From: Beijerinckiaceae bacterium
GTDB taxonomy: Bacteria; Pseudomonadota; Alphaproteobacteria; Rhizobiales; Beijerinckiaceae
NCBI GenBank assembly: GCA_019753285.1
Contig: JAIELD010000051.1
Location: 1-64,000 of the forward strand
Length of the DNA: 64,000 nt
Direction of reading: 5' to 3'
The notes under the pieces are model-generated. The model was given only the letters and a program-made list of their open reading frames with translations, was not told the origin of the DNA and did not search any database. Position numbers and translations under genes: made by a program. Below, in pieces: positions 26,315 to 35,287 of this stretch. Within the stretch, counting starts at the first letter, position 1. Each line of letters begins with the position of its first letter.

Positions 26315-26635
26315 TCAACGCGGCTGGTGCAATTCCCAGGGAGACGGGCGCTCGATCTTGGTCCAGTCGAAAGCGAAGACCTTGGCCGTTTCGGCTGCGA
26401 TCATCCGGTCCTCGTATGGCCCGTTCGGCTTGCGGGTCCGGCGGCTGACCACGACGATTGGCAGTTCGGGGTGGCGAGACGCCCGACACCAGTTCAGGAT
26501 CGGCATCAGATAAGCACCGATCCCGATCGGCGCGACGCCGAGTTGCGGCGCGAATTCTCCGTAAGTGATGGTTTTTCCAAGCCCGACCTGCGCGAGCAGC
26601 AGGTCGTAGCACCGTGCAATACGCTCCAATGCCAT
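26315..26635 (-). CDS. small protein of unknown function inside the gcv operon
   Basis: A 106-residue soluble protein. Its ATG overlaps the gcvPA stop as TGATG (a GTG one codon earlier is also possible), so it is translationally coupled to gcvPA. The pattern GKTITYGEFAPQLG followed by GIGAYLMPILNWC and LPIVVVSRRTRKPNG resembles a small winged-helix-like fold seen in uncharacterised proteins whose C-terminal half reads ...ALVV-K-TGLPG; I cannot name the family with confidence. The usual gene order places gcvPB directly after gcvPA, so this is an insertion into the operon. It has normal GC content and codon use, so it is not obviously recent. Confidence 0.7.
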   Translation of the reverse strand: MALERIARCYDLLLAQVGLGKTITYGEFAPQLGVAPIGIGAYLMPILNWCRASRHPELPIVVVSRRTRKPNGPYEDRMIAAETAKVFAFDWTKIERPSPWELHQPR

Positions 26636-27978
26636 CACATCACCTCCGACAGCGCCGCGACGAACGCCGCTCGATCCTCGGCCGTGTTCACTTCCGTGGA
26701 GGCGACGATGAGGAGATCGTCATGGCCCGTCTTCGGCGCGAGCCGCGACCAGGGTACGCCGGCAAGCACGCCCTTATGGGCGAGCTTTTCGTTGACGGCG
26801 TAGGCGTTCTTTCCGGCAAGACGCAGCGTGAACTCGTTGAAGAAGCTCCCGTTCAGCACCTCGACGCCTTTGACGCGTTTCAGCCGTTCGGCAAGATCGA
26901 CCGCATTGGCGTGGTTCACAGCCGCGAGCCGCCGGAAGCCCGTTTCGCCGAGCAGCGTCATGTGGATCGTAAAGGCGAGGCAGCAGAGACCCGAATTGGT
27001 GCAGATGTTGGAGGTCGCCTTGTCGCGCCTGATATGCTGCTCGCGTGTCGAGAGCGTCAGCACGAAGCCGCGCCTGCCATCGGCGTCGACGGTCTCGCCG
27101 CAGAGGCGGCCCGGCATCTGCCGCACATATTTCTGCCGCGTCGCGAACAGGCCGACATAGGGCCCGCCAAAGCTCAGTGCATTGCCGATCGACTGGCCTT
27201 CCCCGACCACGATGTCGGCGCCCATCTCGCCGGGCGACCGGATCGCGCCGAGCGAGACCGCTTCGGTGAACACCGCGACAAGAAGCGCGCCCTTCGCATG
27301 GCAGGCCTCGGCGATCGGGCCAAGATCGCGCAGATTGCCGAACACGTCCGGGTTCTGCACCACGACGCAGGATGTCTCCCCGTCAATCTTTGAGATCAGG
27401 TCTTCGCTGGCGAGAATATCCGGCTGGTTCGCCACGACCGTGTCGCCGGCCATGTCGGACACGGTCCTGACGACATCGGCATAATGGGGATGAAGCCCGC
27501 CTGAGAGCAGCGCCTTGCCGCGCTTGGTGACGCGATGCGCCATCAGCACCGCCTCGGCCGTGGCGGTCGAGCCGTCATACATGGACGCGTTGGCGACCTC
27601 CATGCCGGTCAGCAGCGCAACCTGCGTCTGGAACTCGAACAGGTATTGCAACGTGCCCTGCGCGATCTCGGGCTGGTAGGGCGTGTAGGAGGTGAGGAAC
27701 TCCGAGCGCTGGATGAGATGGTCTACACTCGCCGGAACGTGGTGCTTGTACGCCCCCGCGCCGACGAAGAACGGAACGCTCGACGCGGCGACGTTCTTGC
27801 CCGCCATCGCGCCGATCAGCCGCTCCACCGCCATTTCGCTCGCATGATGCGGCAGGGCGAGCGGCTCGGGCAGCAGCTTGTCAGCGGGAATGTCGGCGAA
27901 CAGGTCGTCAATGGTCGCGACGCCGATCTTCGCCAGCATTTCGCCCCTGTCCTCGGGCGTCAGCGGATGGTAGCGCAT
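26635..27978 (-). CDS. gcvPA: glycine dehydrogenase (decarboxylating) subunit 1
   Basis: The 447-residue non-PLP-anchoring half of split P-protein, which forms an alpha2beta2 enzyme with GcvPB. The N-terminal [15 protein letters not shown], the internal [18 protein letters not shown] and [22 protein letters not shown] are diagnostic. It follows gcvH at a 21-bp gap and is coupled by TGATG to the small gene after it. Confidence 0.96.
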   Translation of the reverse strand: MRYHPLTPEDRGEMLAKIGVATIDDLFADIPADKLLPEPLALPHHASEMAVERLIGAMAGKNVAASSVPFFVGAGAYKHHVPASVDHLIQRSEFLTSYTPYQPEIAQGTLQYLFEFQTQVALLTGMEVANASMYDGSTATAEAVLMAHRVTKRGKALLSGGLHPHYADVVRTVSDMAGDTVVANQPDILASEDLISKIDGETSCVVVQNPDVFGNLRDLGPIAEACHAKGALLVAVFTEAVSLGAIRSPGEMGADIVVGEGQSIGNALSFGGPYVGLFATRQKYVRQMPGRLCGETVDADGRRGFVLTLSTREQHIRRDKATSNICTNSGLCCLAFTIHMTLLGETGFRRLAAVNHANAVDLAERLKRVKGVEVLNGSFFNEFTLRLAGKNAYAVNEKLAHKGVLAGVPWSRLAPKTGHDDLLIVASTEVNTAEDRAAFVAALSEVM

Positions 27979-27999
27979 GATGTCTCCGGTCGCGGTTGT

Positions 28000-28374
28000 T
28001 CAGGAAATGGTTTCTAGATAGGCCTTGTAGTCGGCCTCGCTCATCAACGCGTCGAGCTCTGAGGCGTCCTTGATCCTGAGCTTCAGGAACCAGCCCGCCC
28101 CGGCGGGGTCCTCGTTCACGAAAGTCGGAGCGTCGGGCAGTTTTTCATTGATGGCGATGACCTCGCCCGAGACGGGGGCGTAGATCTCGGATGCCGCCTT
28201 CACGCTTTCGACGACGGCGGCCTCCTTGCCCTTCTCGATCGCCTTGCCGACCTCCGGGAGATCGACGAACACCACGTCTCCGAGCTGCGCCTGCGCATAA
28301 TCGGTGATGCCGACGGTGCCGGTGTCGCCCTCGACGCGGATATATTCATGGTCCTTGGTGTAGCGCGTGGTCAT
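28000..28374 (-). CDS. gcvH: glycine cleavage system H protein
   Basis: A 124-residue lipoyl carrier protein. The lipoylated Lys 59 sits in [17 protein letters not shown], the canonical hairpin. It shuttles the aminomethyl intermediate between P, T and L proteins. Its ATG overlaps the gcvT stop by 4 bases. Confidence 0.97.
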   Translation of the reverse strand: MTTRYTKDHEYIRVEGDTGTVGITDYAQAQLGDVVFVDLPEVGKAIEKGKEAAVVESVKAASEIYAPVSGEVIAINEKLPDAPTFVNEDPAGAGWFLKLRIKDASELDALMSEADYKAYLETIS

Positions 28375-29525
28375 GCTGGCTCCTTGAGGGGCGCGGGTTT
28401 GACGAAGCTTTTGGGCACGAAGGGCAGGGGAACGACGCTTGCGAGAAGGGGCTTGCCGCGCACCACGAGATGAAGCCTCGTGCCCGGAATGGCATGGGCG
28501 GCAGCGACATAGCCCATGGCGACCGGCCGCCCGATCGAGGGGCCGAAGCCGCCCGAAGTGACGATTCCGACGGTTTCGCCTTCCTCGGTTTCGATCGCGG
28601 CGCCTTCCCGCGCCGGGAGCTTGCCTTCGGGCAGAAGTCCGACCCGCTTGCGCGCCGGCCCGTCGCGCAGCTCGCGCTGGATGCGCGCCGCGCCTGGAAA
28701 GCCGCCTTCCTCCCGTCGTCGTTTTTGAATGGACCAGGCGAGCGTCGCCTCGACCGGCGACGTGGTCCCATCGATGTCGTGCCCGTAAAGGCAGAGTCCG
28801 GCCTCGAGCCGGAGCGAATCGCGTGCGCCGAGCCCGACCGGCTTCACGCGCTCGTCGGCGAGCAGCACGTCCCAGAGCGTCGGCGCATCATTCGCCTGCA
28901 CCGAGATTTCGTAGCCGTCCTCGCCCGTATAGCCGGAGCGGGAGGCCTGCACCCATATATCGCCAAGCTGCAGCGTGCGCGATGTCATGAACGCCATGTC
29001 GCCGATGCCCGGCGCGAGCGATTCGAGCACCGCTGCGGCGAGCGGCCCCTGCAGCGCGACGAGGGCGAAGTCTTTGCGCACGAGCTTCACATCGGCCGGC
29101 AGTCTGGCCTCGATATGAGCGTAATCCGCATCCTTGCACGCGGCGTTGACGACGAGGTAGAGCGTGCCGTCGTGTGTCTCGCTCGGCAGGCGCGTCACCA
29201 TGAAATCGTCGAGGATGCCGCCCTCATCGTTCAAAAGCTGCGAATAGCGCTGCTGGCTGGGCTTCAGACCGCTGATGTCGGCCGCGCACAGCGCCTCCAG
29301 CGCGGCGGCGGTCGTCTGGTGATCAGGCCCGATAAGAAATGCCTGACCCATATGCGAGACATCGAACAGGCCCGCACTCTGCCGCGTCCACAGATGTTCG
29401 GCCATGATGCCTGATTGATATTGCAGCGGCATGTCGTAGCCGGCAAACGCCACCATTTTCGCGCCGGCTGCAAGGTGGGCTGCATGGAGGACGGTTTTCA
29501 AGGCCGCGTGCGATGTGTCAGCCAT
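28371..29525 (-). CDS. gcvT: aminomethyltransferase (glycine cleavage T protein)
   Basis: A 384-residue tetrahydrofolate-dependent enzyme that releases ammonia from the H-bound aminomethyl group and forms methylene-THF. The folate-binding core includes FDVSHMGQ near the N-terminus, [14 protein letters not shown] and [12 protein letters not shown]. The ATG at 29525 gives the family-like N-terminus ([13 protein letters not shown]); the frame remains open to 29576 without similarity. First gene of the operon, directly downstream of the glycine riboswitch. Confidence 0.96.
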   Translation of the reverse strand: MADTSHAALKTVLHAAHLAAGAKMVAFAGYDMPLQYQSGIMAEHLWTRQSAGLFDVSHMGQAFLIGPDHQTTAAALEALCAADISGLKPSQQRYSQLLNDEGGILDDFMVTRLPSETHDGTLYLVVNAACKDADYAHIEARLPADVKLVRKDFALVALQGPLAAAVLESLAPGIGDMAFMTSRTLQLGDIWVQASRSGYTGEDGYEISVQANDAPTLWDVLLADERVKPVGLGARDSLRLEAGLCLYGHDIDGTTSPVEATLAWSIQKRRREEGGFPGAARIQRELRDGPARKRVGLLPEGKLPAREGAAIETEEGETVGIVTSGGFGPSIGRPVAMGYVAAAHAIPGTRLHLVVRGKPLLASVVPLPFVPKSFVKPAPLKEPA

Positions 29526-29584
29526 GTCGATCCCACAACGGAGTAAACGCAGAACCCAGCACGGCAAAGGCCGCACTTTTCAAG

Positions 29585-29800
29585 TTCTGCTCCCTCTGTC
29601 ACGGGACCTGAGAGATTTCATGGAGCGCAGCGGCTCCACTTACTCCGTCGGTGAGGCGCGCGTTGCAGCGAGCCTGCTTTCCAGAGCGATCGAGGTTTCC
29701 GCGGTCCCTTGTGCCTGAGCGTTTCCGGAGCGGTTGCGCCTTCGGCTTCCGTCATGGGCTTTCTGGGCCTGCCGGACATCTCCCGCGATCCTTGAAGATC
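29585..29800 (-). promoter_or_regulatory. tandem glycine riboswitch controlling gcvTHP
   Basis: Read leftward, the first aptamer (about 29795-29679) has GGGAGATG, then GCCGAAGGCGCAA and CGCTCAGGCACAAGGGACCG. The second (about 29660-29588) has CTCTCAGGTCCCGTGACAGA, the conserved glycine-aptamer core. They are joined by a short linker, as in the known tandem glycine riboswitch, and lie 60 bp before gcvT. Glycine binding normally turns on gcv expression. I see no obvious intrinsic terminator between aptamer 2 and gcvT, so control may act on translation or Rho. Confidence 0.93.
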
Positions 29801-29935
29801 GTCGCCGAGTTGTGCGTCATGCCGGATGGGTAGTCAATGCGCACTCTCGATCAATTCCATCGGCACCCGGCGTGCGGCGTTCTTTGCCCCGCCCGCTTCA
29901 AGCCGTGCCTTGGAGACACCTGCCTGCCGCAGCTT
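29801..29935. other. spacer between gcv leader and yhaV
   Basis: It contains the promoter region expected for the gcv operon and the end of the toxin operon. No gene or clear motif is recognised. Confidence 0.35.
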
Positions 29936-30436
29936 TCAGACATCGAAAGGCATGGCCTTTCCGTGCCGGTCCGAAACGGCTTTCATCAACGAGGTCCAGT
30001 CGTCCGGCGGATTCCCGCGATCGAGCATGGACCGAAACGTGGCGTAGGCATCCGTTCGCGAGCCATAGGCGCGCAGCGTCGTCTGATCGTTCAGCCAAGC
30101 GAAAATAATGATCTTCGCCCGGCTGTCGAAGCGGAAAAACAGGCGGAACCGGCCATTGCCGAATTTGGCTCTGAACCAATGCTTGCGTTTCGGTCCCAAT
30201 GTTCCGCCCTGCCGATACTCAGGGCGGGAAGGATCGGCCGGAATGGTCACGAGAATGAGTCTGCGCAGCGCCGCCAGCAGCTTCGCATTCGCGGTGTTGG
30301 CCGCAACAGCGGGGCTTTTGCGCTTCTCGCGCTCAACCGCGGCGATCAAAGCCGCGATCTGATCGAGCAACAGAGGGTGGGCATAGATCGCCCAACCATT
30401 GACAACCAAGGCCGGATCAGATGGCGACCGCGCCAT
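29936..30436 (-). CDS. yhaV: type II toxin YhaV
   Basis: A 166-residue YhaV-family ribonuclease toxin: VNGWAIYAHPLLLDQI at the start, YRQGGTLGPKRKHWFRAKF and RFRLFFRFDSRAKIIIFAWLND in the RelE-like core, and GSRTDAYATFRSMLDRGNPPDDW near the end, all characteristic. Full length, no frameshift. Its start overlaps the end of prlF by 20 bp, so the two are translationally coupled. YhaV cuts mRNA in a translation-dependent way until bound by PrlF. Confidence 0.95.
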   Translation of the reverse strand: MARSPSDPALVVNGWAIYAHPLLLDQIAALIAAVEREKRKSPAVAANTANAKLLAALRRLILVTIPADPSRPEYRQGGTLGPKRKHWFRAKFGNGRFRLFFRFDSRAKIIIFAWLNDQTTLRAYGSRTDAYATFRSMLDRGNPPDDWTSLMKAVSDRHGKAMPFDV

Positions 30437-30743
30437 CGATGTCCTCTTGGAGATCGATGTCGATGTCGTCGGTCAATTCCGCCATGCGTCGAGCGAGGTT
30501 TTCGGGAAAGCCGACGATCGCTGTCGGGTTGCGCGCAACATCGTCAGCCAGAAAATGAAGAAAGCGTTCGATGACCGGATCGGCCTCCTCCGCGTTCGCG
30601 CGGCGAATGACGACGCCATCCTCGTTCACGTTGAAGATGACCTCATCGCCGACATCGACGCCAAGCGCCTGGCGCACCGCCTTCGGCAGGGTCGTCTGCC
30701 CTTTCGCAGTGATCTTGCTGCGCTCTTCGATAACGTAGCCCAT
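30417..30743 (-). CDS. prlF: type II antitoxin PrlF (SohA), AbrB-like
   Basis: A 108-residue antitoxin. The N-terminal SpoVT/AbrB swapped-hairpin DNA-binding domain reads ITAKGQTTLPKAVRQALGVDVGDEVIF, and the C-terminal acidic tail (LTDDIDIDLQEDIDGAV) binds the toxin. The ATG at 30743 is preferred over the TTG at 30749. A perfect 28-bp palindrome, a likely autoregulatory operator, lies 18 bases upstream of this start. Confidence 0.95.
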   Translation of the reverse strand: MGYVIEERSKITAKGQTTLPKAVRQALGVDVGDEVIFNVNEDGVVIRRANAEEADPVIERFLHFLADDVARNPTAIVGFPENLARRMAELTDDIDIDLQEDIDGAVAI

Positions 30744-30761
30744 GACCAATCCAACTCGATT

Positions 30762-30789
30762 ATGAAGTAAGGAATATTCCTTACTTCAT
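30762..30789. promoter_or_regulatory. 28-bp perfect palindrome, putative PrlF-YhaV operator
   Basis: Half-site ATGAAGTAAGGAAT followed directly by its exact reverse complement. It lies between the prlF start and the end of the neighbouring lipoprotein gene, and abuts a CATAAT sequence that could be the -10 element. AbrB-type antitoxins bind such palindromes to repress their own operon. Confidence 0.75.
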
Positions 30790-30814
30790 GTCATCCGGTA
30801 GGGCAAGGCACAGC

Positions 30815-31501
30815 TCACCGCTTCCGGCGTGGTTTCTTCTCGGCCGGCTCGGCCTTGCCGTTCGGATCGAAGCCGACGAGCAGATCGTACTCGTCCGCCG
30901 GATCGTTCTCGGTGAGCGGCAGCGTGATGCCGTCCTCGACATGGGTGAAGGTCGCCTGCGTATCGCCTGCCGGAACGGTGACGGAAAGGCGCACGAGCTT
31001 CGAGAACAGGACCGCCTTCTCGCGCTTGACGACGATGCGCAGCGGCACCGTGTACGAGCCCGGCTTGCCGAGCATCCCGACGAGCAGCCGGCCTTCGACG
31101 CCGACCTTGATGGCGACCGTGTTGCCTTTGACGGTGCATTCACGTGCCGTCTCGCCGAGCGATGCCTGATAGGCGACCTCAGTCGCGCCGCCGGTCGCAA
31201 GGCCGATGCGCATCGCGGCCGTGCCTTCGAGCACGTTGACCTTCGGGCAGTTGATGTCGCGGTCATTCGGGTTTGGGGCCGCCGGCGGCGGTTCCTTCGC
31301 GCTGCCGTAGAGCAGATAGTTGCGCGCCGAGCCGAGCGGACCGGGCTCCGCGCTCGAACTCGGCGAGCTGGAGCCGCCTCCGATGCCGGTGCCGAGCACT
31401 CCGTTGCCGCCGCAGCCGGCAAGGCCTGCCGCCATCAGCAAAGCCATCGTGGCGAGGAGGGAACGGGCGCGCCCCAAAGACACTGTCCAGCTATTCTGCA
31501 T
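30815..31501 (-). CDS. conserved lipoprotein
   Basis: A 228-residue predicted lipoprotein. The N-terminus MQNSWTVSLGRARSLLATMA leads into ALLMAAGLAGC, a good lipobox (LAGC). After a Gly/Ser linker comes a beta-rich domain with three Cys, including INCPKVNVLEGTAAMRIG and CTVKGNTVAIKVGVEGRL, and a Lys/Arg tail. GGCGGA lies 10 bases before the chosen ATG; upstream in-frame ATGs (31519, 31567) would spoil the signal peptide. Similar lipoproteins occur widely in Rhizobiales without a known function. The gene follows the IalB-family gene in the same direction at a 73-bp gap, so both envelope proteins may be co-transcribed. Confidence 0.8.
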   Translation of the reverse strand: MQNSWTVSLGRARSLLATMALLMAAGLAGCGGNGVLGTGIGGGSSSPSSSAEPGPLGSARNYLLYGSAKEPPPAAPNPNDRDINCPKVNVLEGTAAMRIGLATGGATEVAYQASLGETARECTVKGNTVAIKVGVEGRLLVGMLGKPGSYTVPLRIVVKREKAVLFSKLVRLSVTVPAGDTQATFTHVEDGITLPLTENDPADEYDLLVGFDPNGKAEPAEKKPRRKR

Positions 31502-31574
31502 CGTCGAATGATCCGCCATGACTATTTTAATGTCCGAGTTTCGAAACAACCCGATATTCAACCGCACCGTCGTC

Positions 31575-32171
31575 TTATTGCAGCGCTGCGTAGCCCTTGT
31601 CGAATCCCTCGAGCGCCAGAGGCAGGCCGCGCTGCTCGTCCGGAGTCAGCGCGATGATGAAGGTCGCGGTCTGGCCCTTGCGAAACTTGTCGATCAGCGC
31701 GTCATCCATATCGACCTGCGCGACGCAGCCTTCCGGGATGCAGCGCACGAAACCGGTGGAGCCGATCTCCGTCTGGTCGATCCTGAGCGCAAGGCCGCGC
31801 GGCAGCAGCACGCCGAGCCTCGCGACGACGAGCAGCACCGGGCGGCGCTGTCCCGGCGTCTTCGGATCGGAGACCTTCGAGATGCTGATGCGCAGGCTGA
31901 GCGCGTCGTCCTTCTCGTCGGCGATGTTCTGGTAGAGAATGCATTGTTCGCGCGGCGTCGCCGGCTGCGCGACGCCCGGGACCTGGGGCTGCGGAGCCTG
32001 ATCGCAGCGCAATTCCCAATCGCCGAACACACCCTTGACCGTACCCTGCGCTGAGGCTGGCGCGCCCAGGATCAGCATGACGAAGAGCGCCGTGACCACC
32101 GCGAAGACGGAGCGGGACCCAGGCTCTGCCAAGCTGGCTTCCCGCCGTACCCGCGCGGCTGCGGCCTTCAT
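31575..32171 (-). CDS. invasion-associated locus B (IalB) family protein
   Basis: A 198-residue secreted protein with the IalB family layout: signal peptide (about 18-40, ending PASAQ), FGDWELRCD, a Cys in EQCILYQ, the paired Cys in VRCIPEGCVAQVDMDD, and FIIALTPDEQRGLPLALEGF near the end. In Bartonella IalB contributes to erythrocyte invasion, but family members are general periplasmic or surface proteins in free-living Rhizobiales. The ATG at 32171 lacks a clear ribosome site; the frame continues upstream without signal-like sequence. Confidence 0.85.
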   Translation of the reverse strand: MKAAAARVRREASLAEPGSRSVFAVVTALFVMLILGAPASAQGTVKGVFGDWELRCDQAPQPQVPGVAQPATPREQCILYQNIADEKDDALSLRISISKVSDPKTPGQRRPVLLVVARLGVLLPRGLALRIDQTEIGSTGFVRCIPEGCVAQVDMDDALIDKFRKGQTATFIIALTPDEQRGLPLALEGFDKGYAALQ

Positions 32172-32553
32172 GGAGCGAACGATGTCAATGACGAACGCCT
32201 GTGGCGATGCTGCCGCTTCAAACTTCACGAATGGTCCCCGATACGTTCCTTGTCTGCGTAACAGAGGGCATGCCTTGCCGCAAGTTGATCGCCCGGCCAC
32301 GAATCGGCGGCGTGACGCGCCCGCGCACTCGGTGACGAAAGGGCCTTGGTCACCCGCTTTCCATCTCACGATCCGAAGCGGGTGTTCATATGCCGCATAG
32401 TTTTTTAACGCCAAAACGGTTGCAAGAAGCATCAAATTGTGGTCGGAGAACGTCATCTGGCGGCGGCGCGCCAACATTTGCGGGCATTGATATTCTGCCC
32501 CTGCATTTCGGCTTTGACAGCCGCGCCCCGCATCAAAGGAGTTGGGACTGGAT
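32172..32553. other. intergenic region upstream of coxB
   Basis: About 380 bases holding the divergent promoters of the IalB-type gene and the cytochrome oxidase cluster. I looked for a TTGAT-N4-ATCAA FNR/FixK box and did not find one. No gene is supported. Confidence 0.4.
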
Positions 32554-33423
32554 ATGATGACCCGTGGACTGAAGACGTTTGGTCTCGCCGCCGCATCGCT
32601 CCTCGCGATGACGGGGCTGGCCCTTGCCGATTACGGCATCGGCGAACCTGGGCAGATCGGCCTTCAGGCCGCCGCGTCCCCGATCGCCGCTGAAATCCAC
32701 TGGTTTCATGATCTCCTCGTCTGGCTCATCACTGCTATTACGGTCTTCGTGCTCGCCCTTCTGGTGATCGTTATGGTCCGGTTCAATTCGAAGTCGAACC
32801 CGGTGCCCTCCAAGACGACGCACAACGCTGCGATCGAGGTCGCCTGGACGCTGATCCCGGTTCTGATCCTTGTCATCATCGCGGTGCCGTCCTTCCGCCT
32901 CTTGAAGAACCAGCTCACCATCCCGCCGGCCGACATCACTATCAAGGCCGTCGGCAACCAGTGGTTCTGGGGCTATGAATACGCCAAGGACACCGGCAAC
33001 ATCCGCTTCGATTCCTACATGTTGACCGACGCGGATCGCAAGGATCCGGCCACCCAGCCGCGTCTCCTCGCCGTCGATAACGAGGTCGTGCTGCCGATCA
33101 ACAAGACCGTCCGCGTGCAGGTGACTGCGAACGACGTGCTGCACTCCTTCGTTATCCCTTCGCTCGGCGTACGCATGGACGCAGTGCCGGGCCGTCTCAA
33201 CGAGACCTGGTTCAAGGCGACGCGTGAGGGCATCTATTATGGTCAGTGCTCCGAGCTTTGCGGCAAGGACCACGCCTTCATGCCGATCGCCTTCCGCATC
33301 GTGAGCGACGCGAAATATGCCGAGTGGCTCGCAGGCGCGCAGAAGAAGTTCGCGGCGGTTTCGGATGATTCCCGCGTCGCGGTGAACCAGTCGCCTGCGG
33401 CAAAGACGGCTGAGACAAAATAA
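32554..33423 (+). CDS. coxB: cytochrome c oxidase subunit II
   Basis: The CuA-bearing subunit of an aa3-type oxidase. Signal peptide (1-26), two membrane helices (about 55-78 and 96-115), then the cupredoxin domain with CuA ligands His 197, Cys 232, Cys 236, His 240 and Met 243 in QCSELCGKDHAFM. QWFWGYEY is the aromatic electron-entry patch for cytochrome c. AAAGGAG lies 13 bases before the ATG at 32554; the next codon is also ATG. There is no fused cytochrome c domain. Confidence 0.97.
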   Translation: MMTRGLKTFGLAAASLLAMTGLALADYGIGEPGQIGLQAAASPIAAEIHWFHDLLVWLITAITVFVLALLVIVMVRFNSKSNPVPSKTTHNAAIEVAWTLIPVLILVIIAVPSFRLLKNQLTIPPADITIKAVGNQWFWGYEYAKDTGNIRFDSYMLTDADRKDPATQPRLLAVDNEVVLPINKTVRVQVTANDVLHSFVIPSLGVRMDAVPGRLNETWFKATREGIYYGQCSELCGKDHAFMPIAFRIVSDAKYAEWLAGAQKKFAAVSDDSRVAVNQSPAAKTAETK

Positions 33424-33483
33424 CCGGCCCCGCAGCGGGTCCGCTTCGACTATATTCGAATTATTGCTTCTGACTGGAGAAAG

Positions 33484-35154
33484 ATGATGGCGACGGCTGC
33501 ATCCCACGCTGACGATCACGCCCACGAGATGCCGCATGGCTGGCGTCGATACATGTATTCGACGAACCACAAAGACATCGGCATGCTGTACCTTTGGTTC
33601 GCCCTGATGGCGGGCATCGTCGGTGGCCTGCTATCCGTCGCGATGCGGCTCGAGCTTCAGGAGCCGGGTATCCAGTATTTCAACGGTCTCGCGCAGATCC
33701 TGCAGGGTGCTTCGCCAGAGACGGCAGTCGATGTCGGCAAGCATCTTTACAACGTGTTCATCACGGCGCACGGCCTCATCATGATCTTCTTCATGGTCAT
33801 GCCCGCGCTGATCGGCGGTTTTGGCAACTGGTTCATCCCGATCATGATCGGCGCGCCGGACATGGCCTTCCCGCGCATGAACAACATCTCCTTCTGGCTC
33901 CTGCCGGTGTCGTTCACGCTGCTCATCCTGTCGATGTTCGTCGAAGGCCCGCCCGGCGCGAACGGCGTCGGTGGCGGCTGGACGATCTATCCGCCGCTTT
34001 CGACATCCGGCCAGCCCGGTCCGGCGATGGATTTCGCGATCCTCGGCCTGCATCTTGCCGGCGCGTCGTCGATCCTCGGCGCGATCAACTTCATCACCAC
34101 CATCCTCAACATGCGCGCCCCTGGCATGACGATGCATCGCATGCCGCTGTTTGCCTGGGCGGTTTTGGTTACGGCCTTCCTGCTCGTGCTGTCGCTGCCG
34201 GTTCTTGCCGGCGCGATCACCATGCTGCTGACGGACCGTAACTTCGGCACGACCTTCTTCGCGCCCGCCGGTGGTGGCGACCCGATCCTGTTCCAGCATC
34301 TCTTCTGGTTCTTCGGGCACCCCGAGGTCTACATCCTGATCCTGCCGGCTTTCGGCATCATCAGCCACATCGTGTCCACCTTCTCGAAGAAGCCCGTCTT
34401 CGGCTATCTCGGCATGGCCTACGCCATGGTCGCGATCGGCGTCGTCGGCTTCGTGGTCTGGGCCCACCACATGTACAACAGCGGCCTGTCGCTCGCGACG
34501 CAGCAGTTCTTCGTTGCCGCGACGATGGTTATCGCGGTGCCGACCGGCGTCAAGATCTTCTCCTGGATCGCGACGATGTGGGGCGGCTCGATCGAGTTCA
34601 AGGCCCCGATGGTCTGGGCCGTCGGCTTCATCTTCCTCTTCACGGTTGGCGGCGTCACCGGCGTCGTGCTGGCGAATGCCGGCGTCGACCGCACGTTGCA
34701 CGGCACCTACTACGTGATCGCGCACTTCCACTACGTGCTGTCGCTCGGCGCCGTCTTCGCAATCTTTGCGGGCTGGTATTACTGGTTCCCGAAGATGACC
34801 GGCTACGTGATCCCGAACTGGATCGGCGTCACGCATTTCTGGATTTCGTTCGTTGGCGCGAACATCCTGTTCTTCCCGCAGCATTTCCTCGGGCTCGCCG
34901 GCATGCCCCGCCGCTATGTCGACTATCCGGACAGCTATGCCTATTGGAACAAGATCTCGTCCTACGGCTCCTACATCTTCGCGTTCGGCGTCGTGTTCTT
35001 CCTTGCCGGGGTCGTCTATGCTTACCGCCGCAAGGAGCTTGCTGGAAACAACCCCTGGGGCGAAGGTGCGACCACGCTCGAATGGACGTTGACGTCGCCG
35101 CCTCCGTTCCATCAGTTCGAGACGCTGCCGCGCATCACCGGAGCCAATCACTGA
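33484..35154 (+). CDS. ctaD: cytochrome c oxidase subunit I
   Basis: The 556-residue catalytic subunit with twelve membrane helices. The heme a ligand His is in [26 protein letters not shown] holds the CuB His and the cross-linked Tyr; WAHHMY supplies the CuB His pair; and [10 protein letters not shown] the heme a3/a ligands. The Glu of the D-channel type (GHPEVY context) marks an A-type heme-copper oxidase. It reduces oxygen to water and pumps protons. A terminator-like hairpin follows. Confidence 0.98.
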   Translation: MMATAASHADDHAHEMPHGWRRYMYSTNHKDIGMLYLWFALMAGIVGGLLSVAMRLELQEPGIQYFNGLAQILQGASPETAVDVGKHLYNVFITAHGLIMIFFMVMPALIGGFGNWFIPIMIGAPDMAFPRMNNISFWLLPVSFTLLILSMFVEGPPGANGVGGGWTIYPPLSTSGQPGPAMDFAILGLHLAGASSILGAINFITTILNMRAPGMTMHRMPLFAWAVLVTAFLLVLSLPVLAGAITMLLTDRNFGTTFFAPAGGGDPILFQHLFWFFGHPEVYILILPAFGIISHIVSTFSKKPVFGYLGMAYAMVAIGVVGFVVWAHHMYNSGLSLATQQFFVAATMVIAVPTGVKIFSWIATMWGGSIEFKAPMVWAVGFIFLFTVGGVTGVVLANAGVDRTLHGTYYVIAHFHYVLSLGAVFAIFAGWYYWFPKMTGYVIPNWIGVTHFWISFVGANILFFPQHFLGLAGMPRRYVDYPDSYAYWNKISSYGSYIFAFGVVFFLAGVVYAYRRKELAGNNPWGEGATTLEWTLTSPPPFHQFETLPRITGANH

Positions 35155-35197
35155 TCCTGACTTAAAAGGATCATTCGACAGCTCTGCAGACATCTCG

Positions 35198-35226
35198 AGA
35201 CGCGGCAGACATCTTGCCGCGTCTTT
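35198..35226 (+). terminator. hairpin between ctaD and ctaB
   Basis: A 10-bp stem AGACGCGGCA / TGCCGCGTCT with a 7-base loop and a short T-run. It could be a partial terminator that raises coxBA over the assembly genes. Confidence 0.6.
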
Positions 35227-35287
35227 CGACTTACACGGCGGTTTATCGGGCAAGCCCCGCGCCTTCCATGCACAGGATACCAGCATA

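Noticed and set aside
32172-32477. 102-codon N-terminal extension of the IalB-family protein
   Set aside because: The extension places the signal peptide internally and has no conserved sequence.
32172-32553. FNR/FixK box before the cytochrome oxidase genes
   Set aside because: Looked for TTGAT-N4-ATCAA; only isolated half-sites were seen.
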